From: JAUVUV01 sp964548275
Lineage (GTDB): Bacteria; Gemmatimonadota; Glassbacteria; GWA2-58-10
Direction of reading: 5' to 3'
Length of the DNA: 64,000 nt
Assembly (NCBI GenBank): GCA_964548275.1
Contig: CAZJQI010000020.1
Span: 1-64,000 of the forward strand
The position numbers and the translations under genes were made by a program. Below, one piece after another: positions 24,996 to 34,185 of the stretch (positions within the stretch are counted from its first letter, which is position 1; every line of letters begins with the position of its first letter). The notes below the pieces were generated by a model that worked only from the letters and a program-made list of their open reading frames with translations, was not told where the DNA came from and did no database searches.

Positions 24996-26339
24996 CTAAC
25001 GACGGGCCCTTTTCTTTTCTCTACGCCTGGCAAAACGAAGCCTCACAGGCGTACCCGGAAAAGAGAATCTCTCGCGCAGACGGTTGACAAGGTAACGCCT
25101 GTAGTGTTCCGGGACTTTGTCAGGGAAGTTGGTATATATTTCGAACGAAGGTGGCGCGGTTCCAACCTGCCTGCAATCGTGGATCATGATCCTTTTTCCA
25201 CCCACCGCCGGTGGGTGGAAATGCTCCACCGCGTCATCGAGAAACTCTTTCAGGCTTTCCTGGGGTATTCTCTTGCTGCGCTCTTCATTGATTCCGGCCA
25301 CCAGGCGAAGCAGCCTGCCGAGCCGCTGAGCAGTCAGCGCCGAGATGAAAATCACCGGTACGTGCGCCAGGTGCGGGAAATCCTGTTTCAGTTCTTTTTC
25401 AAGATTAGCAGATGTCTTGGAATCCTTTCTTTCGACAAGGTCCCACTTGTTCATCGCCAGGATCAGGCTCTTACCGTTTTCGATCGTCATATCGGCTATA
25501 CGCAGGTCCTGTCGGCTCACACCTTCGCGGGCATCGAGAATCAACACAGCCACATTGCAGCGCTCTATGCAGCCAATGGTCCGCATCAGTGTGTAGTAAT
25601 CCAGGCCGCGAGCCATTTTCATTTTCTTGCGCAGTCCGGCTGTATCGATAAGGACAAGTTCGCGGCCATGGTAGCGGATAACCGTATCTACAGGATCCCT
25701 GGTGGTTCCGGCCACCTCGCTCACCACTACCCGTTCCTCGCCGACCAGGCGGTTAACCAGGAGGCTTTTCCCCACGTTAGGCTTGCCGATCACGGCAACC
25801 TTGACCGCATCCTCCGGGATTCCGGTATCGGGCTGTCCCTGTACAGGCAGGTTGGCAACGAGAAGGTCAAGGAGATCGCCGCTTCGGGTTCCCTGCAGGG
25901 CAGAGACATCGATCAGGTTCTCGAATCCCCAACGGTGGAACTCTTCCAAAGGAACTGTGTGGCGGGCATCGATTTTGTTGACTGCGACCACCACCGGTTT
26001 TCCTGTGCGCCGCAAAAGCCGCACGAGATCTTCCTCCTCGGCGGTGGGTCCCTCCTTGGCATCGACCACCAAAAGAAGAAGGTCTGACTCCTCAATGGCC
26101 ACTTCGACCTGGAGCTGGATTTCCCCTTGGAATTTCTCGAACACCTGGCTGATTATTCCGGCGCTATCAACAAGGCCGAAAGAGAGTCCAATCCATTCCA
26201 CAATCCCATAAATCCGGTCCCTGGTTACCCCGGGGGTACTGTCAACAATCGCCACCCTTCGACCGACCAGACGATTGAACAGGGTGGATTTTCCTACGTT
26301 CGGCCTGCCGATGAGCGCTACTCTGGGAAGCGATTTCAC
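24996..26339 (-). CDS. der: Ribosome-assembly GTPase Der (EngA)
   Basis: 447 residues with two tandem G domains: GRPNVGKSTLFNRL (about 11-24) and GKPNVGKSLLVNRL (about 185-198), each followed by its switch and NK[I/W]D motif (NKID, NKWD). A C-terminal KH-like domain and a basic tail (RRREKKRARR) follow. It is essential for 50S subunit maturation. It starts 17 bases downstream of the SPOR lipoprotein gene and is part of the plsY-gpsA transcription unit. Confidence 0.95.
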   Translation of the reverse strand: MKSLPRVALIGRPNVGKSTLFNRLVGRRVAIVDSTPGVTRDRIYGIVEWIGLSFGLVDSAGIISQVFEKFQGEIQLQVEVAIEESDLLLLVVDAKEGPTAEEEDLVRLLRRTGKPVVVAVNKIDARHTVPLEEFHRWGFENLIDVSALQGTRSGDLLDLLVANLPVQGQPDTGIPEDAVKVAVIGKPNVGKSLLVNRLVGEERVVVSEVAGTTRDPVDTVIRYHGRELVLIDTAGLRKKMKMARGLDYYTLMRTIGCIERCNVAVLILDAREGVSRQDLRIADMTIENGKSLILAMNKWDLVERKDSKTSANLEKELKQDFPHLAHVPVIFISALTAQRLGRLLRLVAGINEERSKRIPQESLKEFLDDAVEHFHPPAVGGKRIMIHDCRQVGTAPPSFEIYTNFPDKVPEHYRRYLVNRLRERFSFPGTPVRLRFARRREKKRARR

Positions 26340-26355
26340 AGTTTGCCAAATCCTC

Positions 26356-26775
26356 TTACAACTTGACTATCCAGATATCGCTTTTGTACTTTTCCGCGAT
26401 ATTTTCGGCCACTTCACGGGCCTTGAGCGAGTTATCGTAAGTGCCGATTCTCACACGGTACCATCTTCCCGAACTAAGATCGGCTTCCTCGACTCTGGAA
26501 TCGTATCCCTTGCCATTATAGAACTCAGCCAGTTTCTCAGCTTCGGTTCTCGTTTCCCACGCAGCGACCTGGACAGTGAAAGTTCCCGGGATAGCAACAA
26601 CTTCCTTCTGGGGTTCAGGCTCTGGTTCGGGTTCCGGCTCTGGTACAGGCTCCGGTGCGGGTTGCTCTACCTGGGCCTGCTCCTGTGGTTGAGGTGCAGG
26701 AGCAGGTTCTTTTTTCCCGCAACCTGTGGTGAGGTAAATCAATGCCAGACAAATTAACAGAGACAGCTTTCTCAT
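26356..26775 (-). CDS. SPOR-domain lipoprotein
   Basis: 139 residues. A lipoprotein signal has its lipobox Cys at residue 19 (IYLTTGCGKK). A proline/glutamate-rich spacer with repeated PE units (about 25-57) would span the periplasm. The C-terminal SPOR domain (FTVQVAAWETRTEAEKLAEF onward) binds denuded septal peptidoglycan in known members. It is likely outer-membrane anchored and involved in division or cell-wall maintenance. It is embedded in the DUF512-der-plsY-gpsA operon. Confidence 0.9.
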   Translation of the reverse strand: MRKLSLLICLALIYLTTGCGKKEPAPAPQPQEQAQVEQPAPEPVPEPEPEPEPEPQKEVVAIPGTFTVQVAAWETRTEAEKLAEFYNGKGYDSRVEEADLSSGRWYRVRIGTYDNSLKAREVAENIAEKYKSDIWIVKL

Positions 26776-26809
26776 CGGACACTCCGTGGTTGAAGAAAAC
26801 AGACTGTTG

Positions 26810-28156
26810 TCAATTTACGGCTAATCCACAGTTAAGGAGTTGCTTTCTGTTTCCGGCTTCTATTTCAGCGATTTGGGCCAAAGCCTCCGCAAGATCCCGG
26901 GCCACCACGACTATTCCTGGCTCAAGTGCTTCGCTTATCTGATCCAGGTGAAGGTCATCCAGGAAATAGCCATCATCGTTCAGTGCGCTTGCCGGTAAAA
27001 GATAAAAATCCGCTGGTTCGGCACTTTCCAGGGCCCGCAATATGTCGCGGCCTGCCAGAAGGCCCGCCACGGTTATCGATTCTCCGAGAAGCGAATTGGC
27101 GACAACCGTGATTTCAAACCTACCGGGCAGGAGGCCTTCCAGGCGCGGCAGCAGCCTTGCCGTCAGTACTTTCTGGTAGAGAGGCCCGGTAACAATGCGA
27201 TAGCGCCTGCCGGGTTTGGAAGGCGACGGTTCGCCACGTTTCAAATACCTGGACAAAGACTCAATCGAACTGCGAACCAGGCCGACCCCGTTCTCAATCT
27301 GTGGATAACCCTCATAAGCTTTGTGCGAGGGTATCTGCCTGCCGGCAAGCAGGTAGAATTCATCCGCAGCAAAAACGAACCGCCCGCCTCTCTTGCGCCT
27401 AAACTCTTTCTGCCTGCGGTGAATCAGCCTTAGAGTATAATCAGCAACAGCCGGGGTTACGGGCTGAATTTGGGCCAGGCGCTCTCGGTGGCCGCTCAAA
27501 CCGACAGGAACCACGGCTAGCGATAGAGCACCCTGCCCCAGACTCTGGAAATCATCTATTGTGCGTTCCAGAACCGGGCCATCATTAATCCCCGGACAGA
27601 GCACCACCTGGCCGTGCAGTCCCACCCCACCTGCGGCCAGCCGCTCGAGCAGGGACATAATCTCGTCCCGCTTGGAGGTACCGAAAATCTTCCGCCGAAC
27701 CTCGGGTTGGGTGGCATGCACTGAGATGTACAGCGGACTCAGCCCCATCCGGATAATACGGGAAATATCGCGCTCCGACAGATTACTGCCGGTTATGAAA
27801 TTGCCTTGAAGGAAACTGAACCGGTAATCTTCATCCTTCACATAGAGCGAGCGGCGCAATCCCCTGGGAAGCTGGTCAACAAAGCAGAAGATACACCGTT
27901 CCCGGCACGTTTTGACCCTTTGCTGCTCGACCTGCAACCCGAGGCCCTGCCAGGACTCTCTTTTCAGAGTAAAGGTTCTTAAATCCCTGGAACCGATAGG
28001 AGAAACAACGATTTCCAAAAAATAATCGGCGGCATGAAAATGAAAATCGATAAAATCTTCAACCGCCTGGCCGTTAATACTGACTATTCGATCCCCGGCC
28101 TGCAGGCCCACTAGACCGGCTGGGGAATCGCTTTCCACATTGATAATCTTAAGCAT
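26810..28156 (-). CDS. PDZ-DUF512 iron-sulfur protein
   Basis: 448 residues. The N-terminal PDZ-like domain (SPAGLVGLQAGDRIVSINGQ) is followed by a radical-SAM-like region with a cysteine cluster CRERCIFCFVDQLPRGLR (about 84-101) and then the DUF512 domain. In cyanobacteria and clostridia this conserved family sits beside der. Its reaction is unknown. The cluster suggests an Fe-S cofactor. It is transcribed 34 bases upstream of the SPOR lipoprotein gene and belongs to the same operon. Confidence 0.85.
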   Translation of the reverse strand: MLKIINVESDSPAGLVGLQAGDRIVSINGQAVEDFIDFHFHAADYFLEIVVSPIGSRDLRTFTLKRESWQGLGLQVEQQRVKTCRERCIFCFVDQLPRGLRRSLYVKDEDYRFSFLQGNFITGSNLSERDISRIIRMGLSPLYISVHATQPEVRRKIFGTSKRDEIMSLLERLAAGGVGLHGQVVLCPGINDGPVLERTIDDFQSLGQGALSLAVVPVGLSGHRERLAQIQPVTPAVADYTLRLIHRRQKEFRRKRGGRFVFAADEFYLLAGRQIPSHKAYEGYPQIENGVGLVRSSIESLSRYLKRGEPSPSKPGRRYRIVTGPLYQKVLTARLLPRLEGLLPGRFEITVVANSLLGESITVAGLLAGRDILRALESAEPADFYLLPASALNDDGYFLDDLHLDQISEALEPGIVVVARDLAEALAQIAEIEAGNRKQLLNCGLAVN

Positions 28157-28293
28157 CTTTGTTTTTTACTATACCTCAGAGTTAAAATATCGTCAAGAAA
28201 AACCTCTTTAAAGGATGCTGCAACCAGTTAGCGATCCGGCGGGAAAGAAGTTATCGAAGTGGTTAGGAAGCGATCCTTGCGGAGGGTTCCAGT

Positions 28294-29424
28294 TCACTCT
28301 TCAACTGGAAGATCCAGGAGCCAGAGATCGTAGTTGCCACTGCGGGTGGAAGCGTAGATCACCTGCCTGCCGTCCGGGGAAAAGCGGGGAGACAGTGCCC
28401 CGGCGCCGTCCTGGGTAAGGGGCCGCTCGTAGCCGTCTTTCAGGCGGTGAAGCCATAGCTCGCCGTGGCGAACTATCACGACAAGCTGCCCGTCCGGACT
28501 GACATCCGCATTCTCGGCCCCAAGCGAGCTGACCCGGGCAACAGCACCACTTTCAAGCGACAGTCGGCAAACAGCAGGCAATGTATCCCGGTAGGAGGTA
28601 AAAATAATCTCCTGCCCGTCCGGGAACCAGCGCGGGAACATCGGCTGTTCGCTCGGCCCGAGGATTTCCACCGCTACGGCTTCCGGATCATCCGTGTTAA
28701 TCATTTTAAGGCTCAGGCGCTTGCCGTTTTTGAAGACATATATCAACCGTCCGTTAACCGGAGAGAAGGCAGGCATCCACTCCGAGCCGGAATCGAAAGT
28801 GAGCTGCACGGCGGTTTTTTGCTCCTCCGTAAGATCGACAATCCACAGGTCACGGCCGCCGGCACGGTCACTCCAGAAAGCAAGCCTTTGCTCATCCGGC
28901 GACCAGGTAGGTGTCAGGCCTCCCTGGTAGGTTATTCTGCTCGCTGCACGGCTGGCCACGGAGACGACCCAGATTTCCGGGTCTCCGCTACGAAAAGAGG
29001 TATATGCCACCTGTCCACCACGAGGGGAAAACTCGCCTTCCCAGTCGCTTCGCTCCGAGAGGGTGAACTGCTCAGGCCGCTTGATCACCGTGATCGCGGT
29101 TTCCACAATTCTGAGCACTGAATCTCCTAAGACAGCTTCAAGCGCGAGCTTGTGCGTACAATAGCTCAAACCGGTCACACTGGTACGCAGGCCCTCGGCC
29201 AGCGGACCGTCCACATCGGAACTCCACAGATAACGAAGATCGGCTCCCACAGGCGGCTGGTTTTCATCCATCCAGCGGGCCAGAAGCCTTATATTCTCGT
29301 GTCCGTAAACAATCGCGCTATCGGCAGGCTCGACTATCTCCAGAGCGCAGAAACCGCTGCCTGAGACAACAAGAAGCAGGATAAATGAAAGCAACCAGGA
29401 ATTCGGGAAGTTAATTTTTCTCAT
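28294..29424 (-). CDS. Exported TolB-like beta-propeller protein
   Basis: 376 residues from ATG 29424; a TTG nine bases upstream is a possible earlier start. A Sec signal (SWLLSFILLLVVSGSGFC) precedes an Ig-like domain of about 90 residues and then five to six PD40/TolB repeats with SPRGGQVAYTS, SPDEQRLAFWS and SPDGRQVIYAS. Such propellers act as periplasmic or surface scaffolds. A Cys at the end of the hydrophobic stretch could be a lipobox (SGFC is a weak match). It lies between the ParA-like and DUF512 genes. The partner is not evident. Confidence 0.75.
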   Translation of the reverse strand: MRKINFPNSWLLSFILLLVVSGSGFCALEIVEPADSAIVYGHENIRLLARWMDENQPPVGADLRYLWSSDVDGPLAEGLRTSVTGLSYCTHKLALEAVLGDSVLRIVETAITVIKRPEQFTLSERSDWEGEFSPRGGQVAYTSFRSGDPEIWVVSVASRAASRITYQGGLTPTWSPDEQRLAFWSDRAGGRDLWIVDLTEEQKTAVQLTFDSGSEWMPAFSPVNGRLIYVFKNGKRLSLKMINTDDPEAVAVEILGPSEQPMFPRWFPDGQEIIFTSYRDTLPAVCRLSLESGAVARVSSLGAENADVSPDGQLVVIVRHGELWLHRLKDGYERPLTQDGAGALSPRFSPDGRQVIYASTRSGNYDLWLLDLPVEE

Positions 29425-29441
29425 GATATGCAAAACAGCCG

Positions 29442-30194
29442 TTACTTTTCGAATAAGCTAAGTTTCTTAAGAACTTCATTGGTGAGACTGAAATAATCCT
29501 TGGCTCCGGTGCTGTTGATCGCGTATTCGAAAACAGTTTTTCCGTAGCTTGGAGCCTCGCGCAGCCGGGTATTTACTCTGATCACAGTGTCGAATACCTT
29601 ATTCGGAAAATGTTTCAGCAGAACCTTGTATATATCATGGGAAAGGTTTGTGCGCACATCATACTGGGTGGAGAGGATTCCCAGCAATTCCAGATTGGCT
29701 TTCGTATAACGCTTGATCTCGCGCATCAGTTCGATCGTATGCCTGGCCCCGTTCATCGCCAGGTAATCCATGCTCACCGGGATTATCACCTTATCCACCA
29801 GGGCCAGGGCATTGATATTGATCAGACTCCGGCTGGGGGGGCAGTCGCAGATCAGGAAATCAACGTTGCGCAGATCACTCAATGCATTGCGCATGATAAA
29901 TTCGCGTCCATTGCGCCCGGCAATGGAGAGTTCTGTTTCGTTCAAGGCACGTCCGCCCGAGGTGATCAAGAACAGGTTCTCCCTGACCTGGGTCACGGTT
30001 GTCTTGCCGGTCCGCAGAAGGTCGGAGAGGCTTTTTTCCGCATTAATCGAAAAAACAAGCCCCAGATCGCCGTGAGCATCGCAGTCGATCAGCATAACCC
30101 GCTTGCCGCTAAGGGCAAGGCCATGGCCGAGATTCGCTGCAGTGGTCGTTTTTCCGGTTCCACCCTTGGAAGTGATAATAGCGATTTTAACCAT
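29442..30194 (-). CDS. ParA/MinD-family partition ATPase
   Basis: 250 residues. The deviant Walker A SKGGTGKTTTAANLG (about 9-23), the DCDAHGDLG switch and the Walker B-like VDFLICDCPPSRS are all present, giving a full-length ParA/Soj fold. No parB gene or parS-like repeat lies beside it, so a role in positioning a protein complex is as likely as chromosome segregation. The propeller gene begins 17 bases downstream, suggesting a shared transcript. Confidence 0.85.
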   Translation of the reverse strand: MVKIAIITSKGGTGKTTTAANLGHGLALSGKRVMLIDCDAHGDLGLVFSINAEKSLSDLLRTGKTTVTQVRENLFLITSGGRALNETELSIAGRNGREFIMRNALSDLRNVDFLICDCPPSRSLININALALVDKVIIPVSMDYLAMNGARHTIELMREIKRYTKANLELLGILSTQYDVRTNLSHDIYKVLLKHFPNKVFDTVIRVNTRLREAPSYGKTVFEYAINSTGAKDYFSLTNEVLKKLSLFEK

Positions 30195-30268
30195 GGAATA
30201 TCGAAAATCTTGATCTGGTAGGATAAGTAAGACAAGCTGGTCAATAAAATCAGCGTGTCAATTGCAGA

Positions 30269-31234
30269 CTATTGGCTTTTCTCCTTGATAATCTTAATCG
30301 CCTCGTTAATTTTCAAGCTCGCTTTGGTTAAATCCATAGTGCCGCTTCTCTCTATCCCCTCCACCTCATCCAGAATCCGCGGGAGTTTTTTCCCCAACTG
30401 CTTTTTACAGAACTTTTCATATCGTGCCCGGTTCAGAGGCTTTTCTTTCTTATCTGAAGCTGCATGCTCGACAACGGTCAGCGAGCGGGAAAAGAAAACC
30501 TCCTGGTTTCCTGCAGCCGGCACGGAAAAGCGCAGCCGGCTCGCTGCCTGTTGCGAGGACAGTTCTTTCGCCCGGCGGTACATCAGGCTCGCCTTTTCGG
30601 GCAAGGCTTTCTTGTCGTAAAGGATACCAAGGTTATAATAAACCTTAGGATTATCCTGCTGGTGTTTAAGGATCGTCTCGAAACAGGAAACAGCCTGGTC
30701 TATCTCATCAAGCTTGTTGTAAGCCTCCCCAAGCATGAAAAAGATTTCCGGATTGTCTCTTTCCTGTTCACTGCCTTTTTTAAAGATTCCTATCGCTTCG
30801 CTGTAAAGGCCCTTGCGATAGAGAACCTGCCCCAGTCCAAGGTAACCTTTGACATTCTTGGGATTGACTGCAACAGTTTTCCTGTAGCAGCCTTCCGCAT
30901 TGTCATAGCGACTTATTGTCAGATAAGCCGAACCGCAGTATAAAAGAACCTCTTCGTTATCCGGCTGGGCGTCTAAAACCTGCCGGAAGTGTTCTGCGGC
31001 GCTATCGTATTTGCCTTGGTGAAACAAAGCCAATCCAAGATACTTAAGGCTTTCTGCATGACGGCGGTTAAGCTGGAGCGCCTTTTCAAAATACGCCACG
31101 GCTTCACCGTACCTCCCCCCGGCAAAAAGCTCCATTCCGGCCTCAAACAGTCCCTCCAGGGGGCTTTTCGAGACCTTTTTCCGGTCTCGAGAATCAGAGT
31201 CAAAATCGAGAGAGCTTTGTTTCTGGCTTGCCAT
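30269..31234 (-). CDS. Tetratricopeptide repeat protein
   Basis: 321 residues with about six consecutive TPR units between residues 28 and 235 (for example AVAYFEKALQLNRRHAESLK, and FHQGKYDSAAEHFRQVL). No signal peptide or membrane segment is seen, so it is probably a cytoplasmic scaffold. The C-terminal 80 residues are charged and unassigned. It is first in the minus-strand series leading through parA to gpsA. Confidence 0.8.
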   Translation of the reverse strand: MASQKQSSLDFDSDSRDRKKVSKSPLEGLFEAGMELFAGGRYGEAVAYFEKALQLNRRHAESLKYLGLALFHQGKYDSAAEHFRQVLDAQPDNEEVLLYCGSAYLTISRYDNAEGCYRKTVAVNPKNVKGYLGLGQVLYRKGLYSEAIGIFKKGSEQERDNPEIFFMLGEAYNKLDEIDQAVSCFETILKHQQDNPKVYYNLGILYDKKALPEKASLMYRRAKELSSQQAASRLRFSVPAAGNQEVFFSRSLTVVEHAASDKKEKPLNRARYEKFCKKQLGKKLPRILDEVEGIERSGTMDLTKASLKINEAIKIIKEKSQ

Positions 31235-31594
31235 TTTTTACAATTAGCTTTATTGTAAGCAGTTAGCCTGATTATATGAGAAATTTACATTTAAGGCCAA
31301 TCTATGTCAATAATATAGCATTTCTATTGAATTTCAAATCTTTTTCTTTTATCTTTACAAATCTAAGGTTTACTTTTTCTGCCGTAACCGATTACCGTTG
31401 GTTGAAACCCGCCAGCGGTTTTTCATACGGCGGAACTTTATTAATTAACAGGGGCAAGAAAAGCTGTCAGCTTGTTCTGACAATTTGATCGTCTCGATTC
31501 CGAGCAGAGGCAAAACCGGAATGGAGTTTTATCCGCGCCATGAGCTTTGCTTAGAATTGTTTTGTTTTCATGCCATGTGTCAGAGGAGTTTAAA
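31235..31594. other. Divergent intergenic region
   Basis: This 360-base gap separates the TPR gene (minus) from rpmE (plus), so promoters in both directions are expected. I see no convincing -35/-10 pair, no riboswitch and no gene. An imperfect AAACCCGC/GCGGTTT hairpin followed by Ts near 31406-31425 could be a terminator or attenuator ahead of rpmE. Confidence 0.3.
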
Positions 31595-31915
31595 TTGAAA
31601 AAAGGTCTGCACCCTGAATATGTTAAATGTGAGGTTACTTGCGCCTGTGGTAACAGTTTCGTAACTCGATCGACCGTGCCCAGACTGCGCCTGGATATCT
31701 GCTCGGCATGCCATCCGTTCTACACCGGAAAACAGAAGCTTGTCGATACGGCCGGACGGGTGGAACAGTTCATGCGCAAGTACGAGAAGAGCCGCAAACT
31801 GCAGGAGAAAGCGGTTCAAAGAGCGAGTGAGAAAAAAGCCGCCAAAGCCGGGTCAGCCACCGCGGTAAAAGCTAACAAGGAAGCCGGCTCCGGTGGGGAG
31901 AGCGCCAAAGATTGA
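31595..31915 (+). CDS. rpmE: 50S ribosomal protein L31, zinc-binding form, with long C-terminal tail
   Basis: 106 residues from TTG 31595, chosen because GAGGAG lies six bases upstream and the protein then begins MKKGLHPEY like known L31. Four zinc ligands are visible: CAC near residue 14-16 and CSAC near 35-38, followed by HPFYTGKQ. Typical L31 has about 70 residues. Here about 40 extra residues rich in Lys, Ala and Gly extend the C-terminus, plausibly an rRNA-binding tail. It precedes the DUF1385 and prfA genes on the same strand, a common ribosomal arrangement. Confidence 0.92.
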   Translation: MKKGLHPEYVKCEVTCACGNSFVTRSTVPRLRLDICSACHPFYTGKQKLVDTAGRVEQFMRKYEKSRKLQEKAVQRASEKKAAKAGSATAVKANKEAGSGGESAKD

Positions 31916-32060
31916 GTTCAGAGACCGTTGGTTGAGCAAACAACAAGGCTCAGGGAATTCACCGGGAGGGACTGCTGCAGGCGAAAGAGACCGACCCGCC
32001 GGCGGTCCTCCGGCTTGGGATGTTGACAATTGTATGAGCCGCGAAACTGGAGCAGCTTGA

Positions 32061-33029
32061 ATGTTATCCACCCCGAAAAAACTTAAAATGGGCGGTCAGG
32101 CGGTAATCGAGGGTGTCATGATGCGCGCGGAGGATAATTGGGCAGTAGCCGTGCGTACGCCCGAGGGCGAAATCGTGGTGAAAACGGAGCCCTGGCGCTC
32201 GATAGGCAAAAGGTTCAGGATTCTCGACATGCCGGTTCTCAGAGGGGCGATTATCCTCGTGGAAACCCTGGTGCTCGGGATCAAGGCTCTGTGTTTCTCG
32301 GCAGAGGCGAGCGCTGAAAACCAGGTATCGGAGGAAAATGGTTCAAGTGTGAGCGAAAAGCCGGCCGATTCCGGGGGAAAAGGTTTCTGGTGGACTGTGT
32401 ACCTGGTGGGCACGGTGTTTTTTTCACTGGTATTCGGCCTGGCGCTGTTTTTCTACCTGCCGCTGCTGATGACCGAGATGCTGGGTATATCAAGCCCCTT
32501 CTGGTTCAACGTTGTGGATGGCAGCTTGAGGATAGCCGTTTTCCTCGGCTACCTCCTTTTTATCTCGAGGTGGAAAGAAATCGGTCGGGTTTTCGAATAC
32601 CACGGCGCCGAACATCAGACTATTGCCGCTTTTGAAGCCCGGAAAGAGCTCAGCTGGGAAAATATCAGGCACTACAGCAGGTTTCACCCGCGCTGTGGCA
32701 CGAGTTTCGTTCTGGTGCTGTTGGTTTTGAGTATATTCATCTTCATGTTTTTCGGCAAACCAGCCGACTGGGGAGAGAGGCTTCTGCGAATGCTCGTAAT
32801 CCCGATTATCGGCGGAATAAGCTATGAATTGATCAAACTGAGCGACCGCTTTCCGGACAACATTATCACCAGGATAGTGGTGGCGCCCGGGCTATGGCTT
32901 CAGAAAATCACCACCAGGCCTCCGGATGAAAGGCAGGTCGAGGTGGCCGTGGCGGCTCTTAAATCGGCCCTCAAACTCGACAGTTTTCCGCTGGAGGAAT
33001 CCCTGGCGGTCACAGCGCACGACGGGTAG
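32061..33029 (+). CDS. DUF1385 membrane protein
   Basis: 322 residues. The family start GGQAVIEGVMMRAEDNWAVA (about 11-30) and the EYHGAEHQTIAAFE motif (about 174-187) are clear, with four to five hydrophobic segments between about 110 and 260. The function is unknown. The conserved His/Glu motif suggests a metal site. The gene is widely found between rpmE and prfA, as here, which hints at a link to translation or to a neighbouring ancient operon. Confidence 0.9.
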   Translation: MLSTPKKLKMGGQAVIEGVMMRAEDNWAVAVRTPEGEIVVKTEPWRSIGKRFRILDMPVLRGAIILVETLVLGIKALCFSAEASAENQVSEENGSSVSEKPADSGGKGFWWTVYLVGTVFFSLVFGLALFFYLPLLMTEMLGISSPFWFNVVDGSLRIAVFLGYLLFISRWKEIGRVFEYHGAEHQTIAAFEARKELSWENIRHYSRFHPRCGTSFVLVLLVLSIFIFMFFGKPADWGERLLRMLVIPIIGGISYELIKLSDRFPDNIITRIVVAPGLWLQKITTRPPDERQVEVAVAALKSALKLDSFPLEESLAVTAHDG

Positions 33030-33102
33030 GGCCTACCCTCCTTTTCCCGGCGGAAGTGCCCGTTTTTTTCCTCGCCTTAACTTTTATAACAGACAAAACA
33101 AG

Positions 33103-34185
33103 ATGGACGACAAGATCAGCCAAATTCTGGCCCGCTTTGAAAAGCTGGAAAGCCTGATGTCCGATCAGGAGGTGATCTCCGACCACAAACGCCTCCAGAA
33201 ACTGGCCAGGGAGCACGGTCAGCTTGCGCCCGTTGTGGAGACCTGGCACAAGTTGAGCAAAACCAGAAACGACCTGGTCGAAAATCGGCAGATTGTCGAG
33301 ACCGAGGCGGACGCTGAACTGGTCGAGCTGGCCGGGGAGGAGATAAAACAGCTGGAGGAGCGGGAGCAGGAGCTGGTCCGGCAGTTGAACGATCTGTTGA
33401 TCCGACCGGACCCGATGGACAGCAAGAACACTATCATGGAAATCAGGGCCGGTACAGGGGGCGATGAAGCGGCCCTGTTTGCCGCGGATCTTTTCCGGAT
33501 GTACTGTCATTACCTGGAGTCGATGGGCTGGCGGCATGAATTGATCTCGCTGAATAATACCGAGCAGGGGGGGATAAAGGAGGTGATATTCAAGGTTATC
33601 GGCGATGGTGTGTACGGCAAGCTCAAGTTCGAAAGCGGGGTTCACCGGGTACAACGGGTTCCATTAACCGAGGCAAGCGGGCGGATTCATACCTCGGCGG
33701 CCACTGTAGCGGTACTGCCGGAGGCCGAGGAGATAGACGTGGAGATAAACTCCGAGGATTTGAAAATAGATGTCTTTCGCTCCAGCGGGCCGGGCGGGCA
33801 GAGTGTCAACACAACCGACTCAGCAGTGCGGATTACCCATTTGCCGACCCAGCTTGTGGTTAGCTGCCAGGATGAAAAAAGCCAGCACAAGAACAAAAGC
33901 AAGGCCTTGAGCGTTTTGCGCAGCCGCCTTTTCGGGATGAAAATCGAGGAAGCCAATCAGAAGAGAGCCGCCGACCGGAGGCTCCTGGTGGGTTCAGGCG
34001 ACCGCAGTGCCAAAATCCGCACTTACAACTTCCCCCAATCCCGGGTTACAGACCACCGGATTAGGCTGACATTGCATAAGCTGGAGCATATCTTAAACGG
34101 AGATCTGGAAGAACTTATCATGGCTCTGGCCCAAGCTGAACGGGAGGATTCCCTCAAAAGCAGCTCCTCAGGTGTGGCTCAGTAA
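33103..34185 (+). CDS. prfA: Peptide chain release factor 1
   Basis: 360 residues from ATG 33103. The frame extends further upstream into the DUF1385 gene, but the protein similarity begins here. The GGQ catalytic motif is in SSGPGGQSVNTTDSA, and the stop-codon recognition tripeptide is PLT in RVPLTEASGRIHTSA, fitting the RF1 P-x-T rule (UAA/UAG). It therefore confirms normal reading of UAG as stop. The usual downstream prmC methyltransferase is absent. The gene ends overlapping the convergent gene on the other strand by 7 bases. Confidence 0.93.
   Translation: MDDKISQILARFEKLESLMSDQEVISDHKRLQKLAREHGQLAPVVETWHKLSKTRNDLVENRQIVETEADAELVELAGEEIKQLEEREQELVRQLNDLLIRPDPMDSKNTIMEIRAGTGGDEAALFAADLFRMYCHYLESMGWRHELISLNNTEQGGIKEVIFKVIGDGVYGKLKFESGVHRVQRVPLTEASGRIHTSAATVAVLPEAEEIDVEINSEDLKIDVFRSSGPGGQSVNTTDSAVRITHLPTQLVVSCQDEKSQHKNKSKALSVLRSRLFGMKIEEANQKRAADRRLLVGSGDRSAKIRTYNFPQSRVTDHRIRLTLHKLEHILNGDLEELIMALAQAEREDSLKSSSSGVAQ

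Noticed and set aside
24984..26087. 367-codon open frame opposite der
   Set aside because: It lies entirely antisense to the clearly conserved der gene, has unnatural composition and no family match. It arises from codon bias on the other strand.
26590..26690. Tandem repeat rich in GGTTC/GGCTC
   Set aside because: It is the coding sequence of the Pro-Glu spacer in the SPOR lipoprotein, not an independent repeat array.
29442..30194. Plasmid-type parABS partition locus
   Set aside because: Only the ParA-like ATPase is present. No ParB gene or parS-like site was seen, and the surroundings are chromosomal housekeeping genes.
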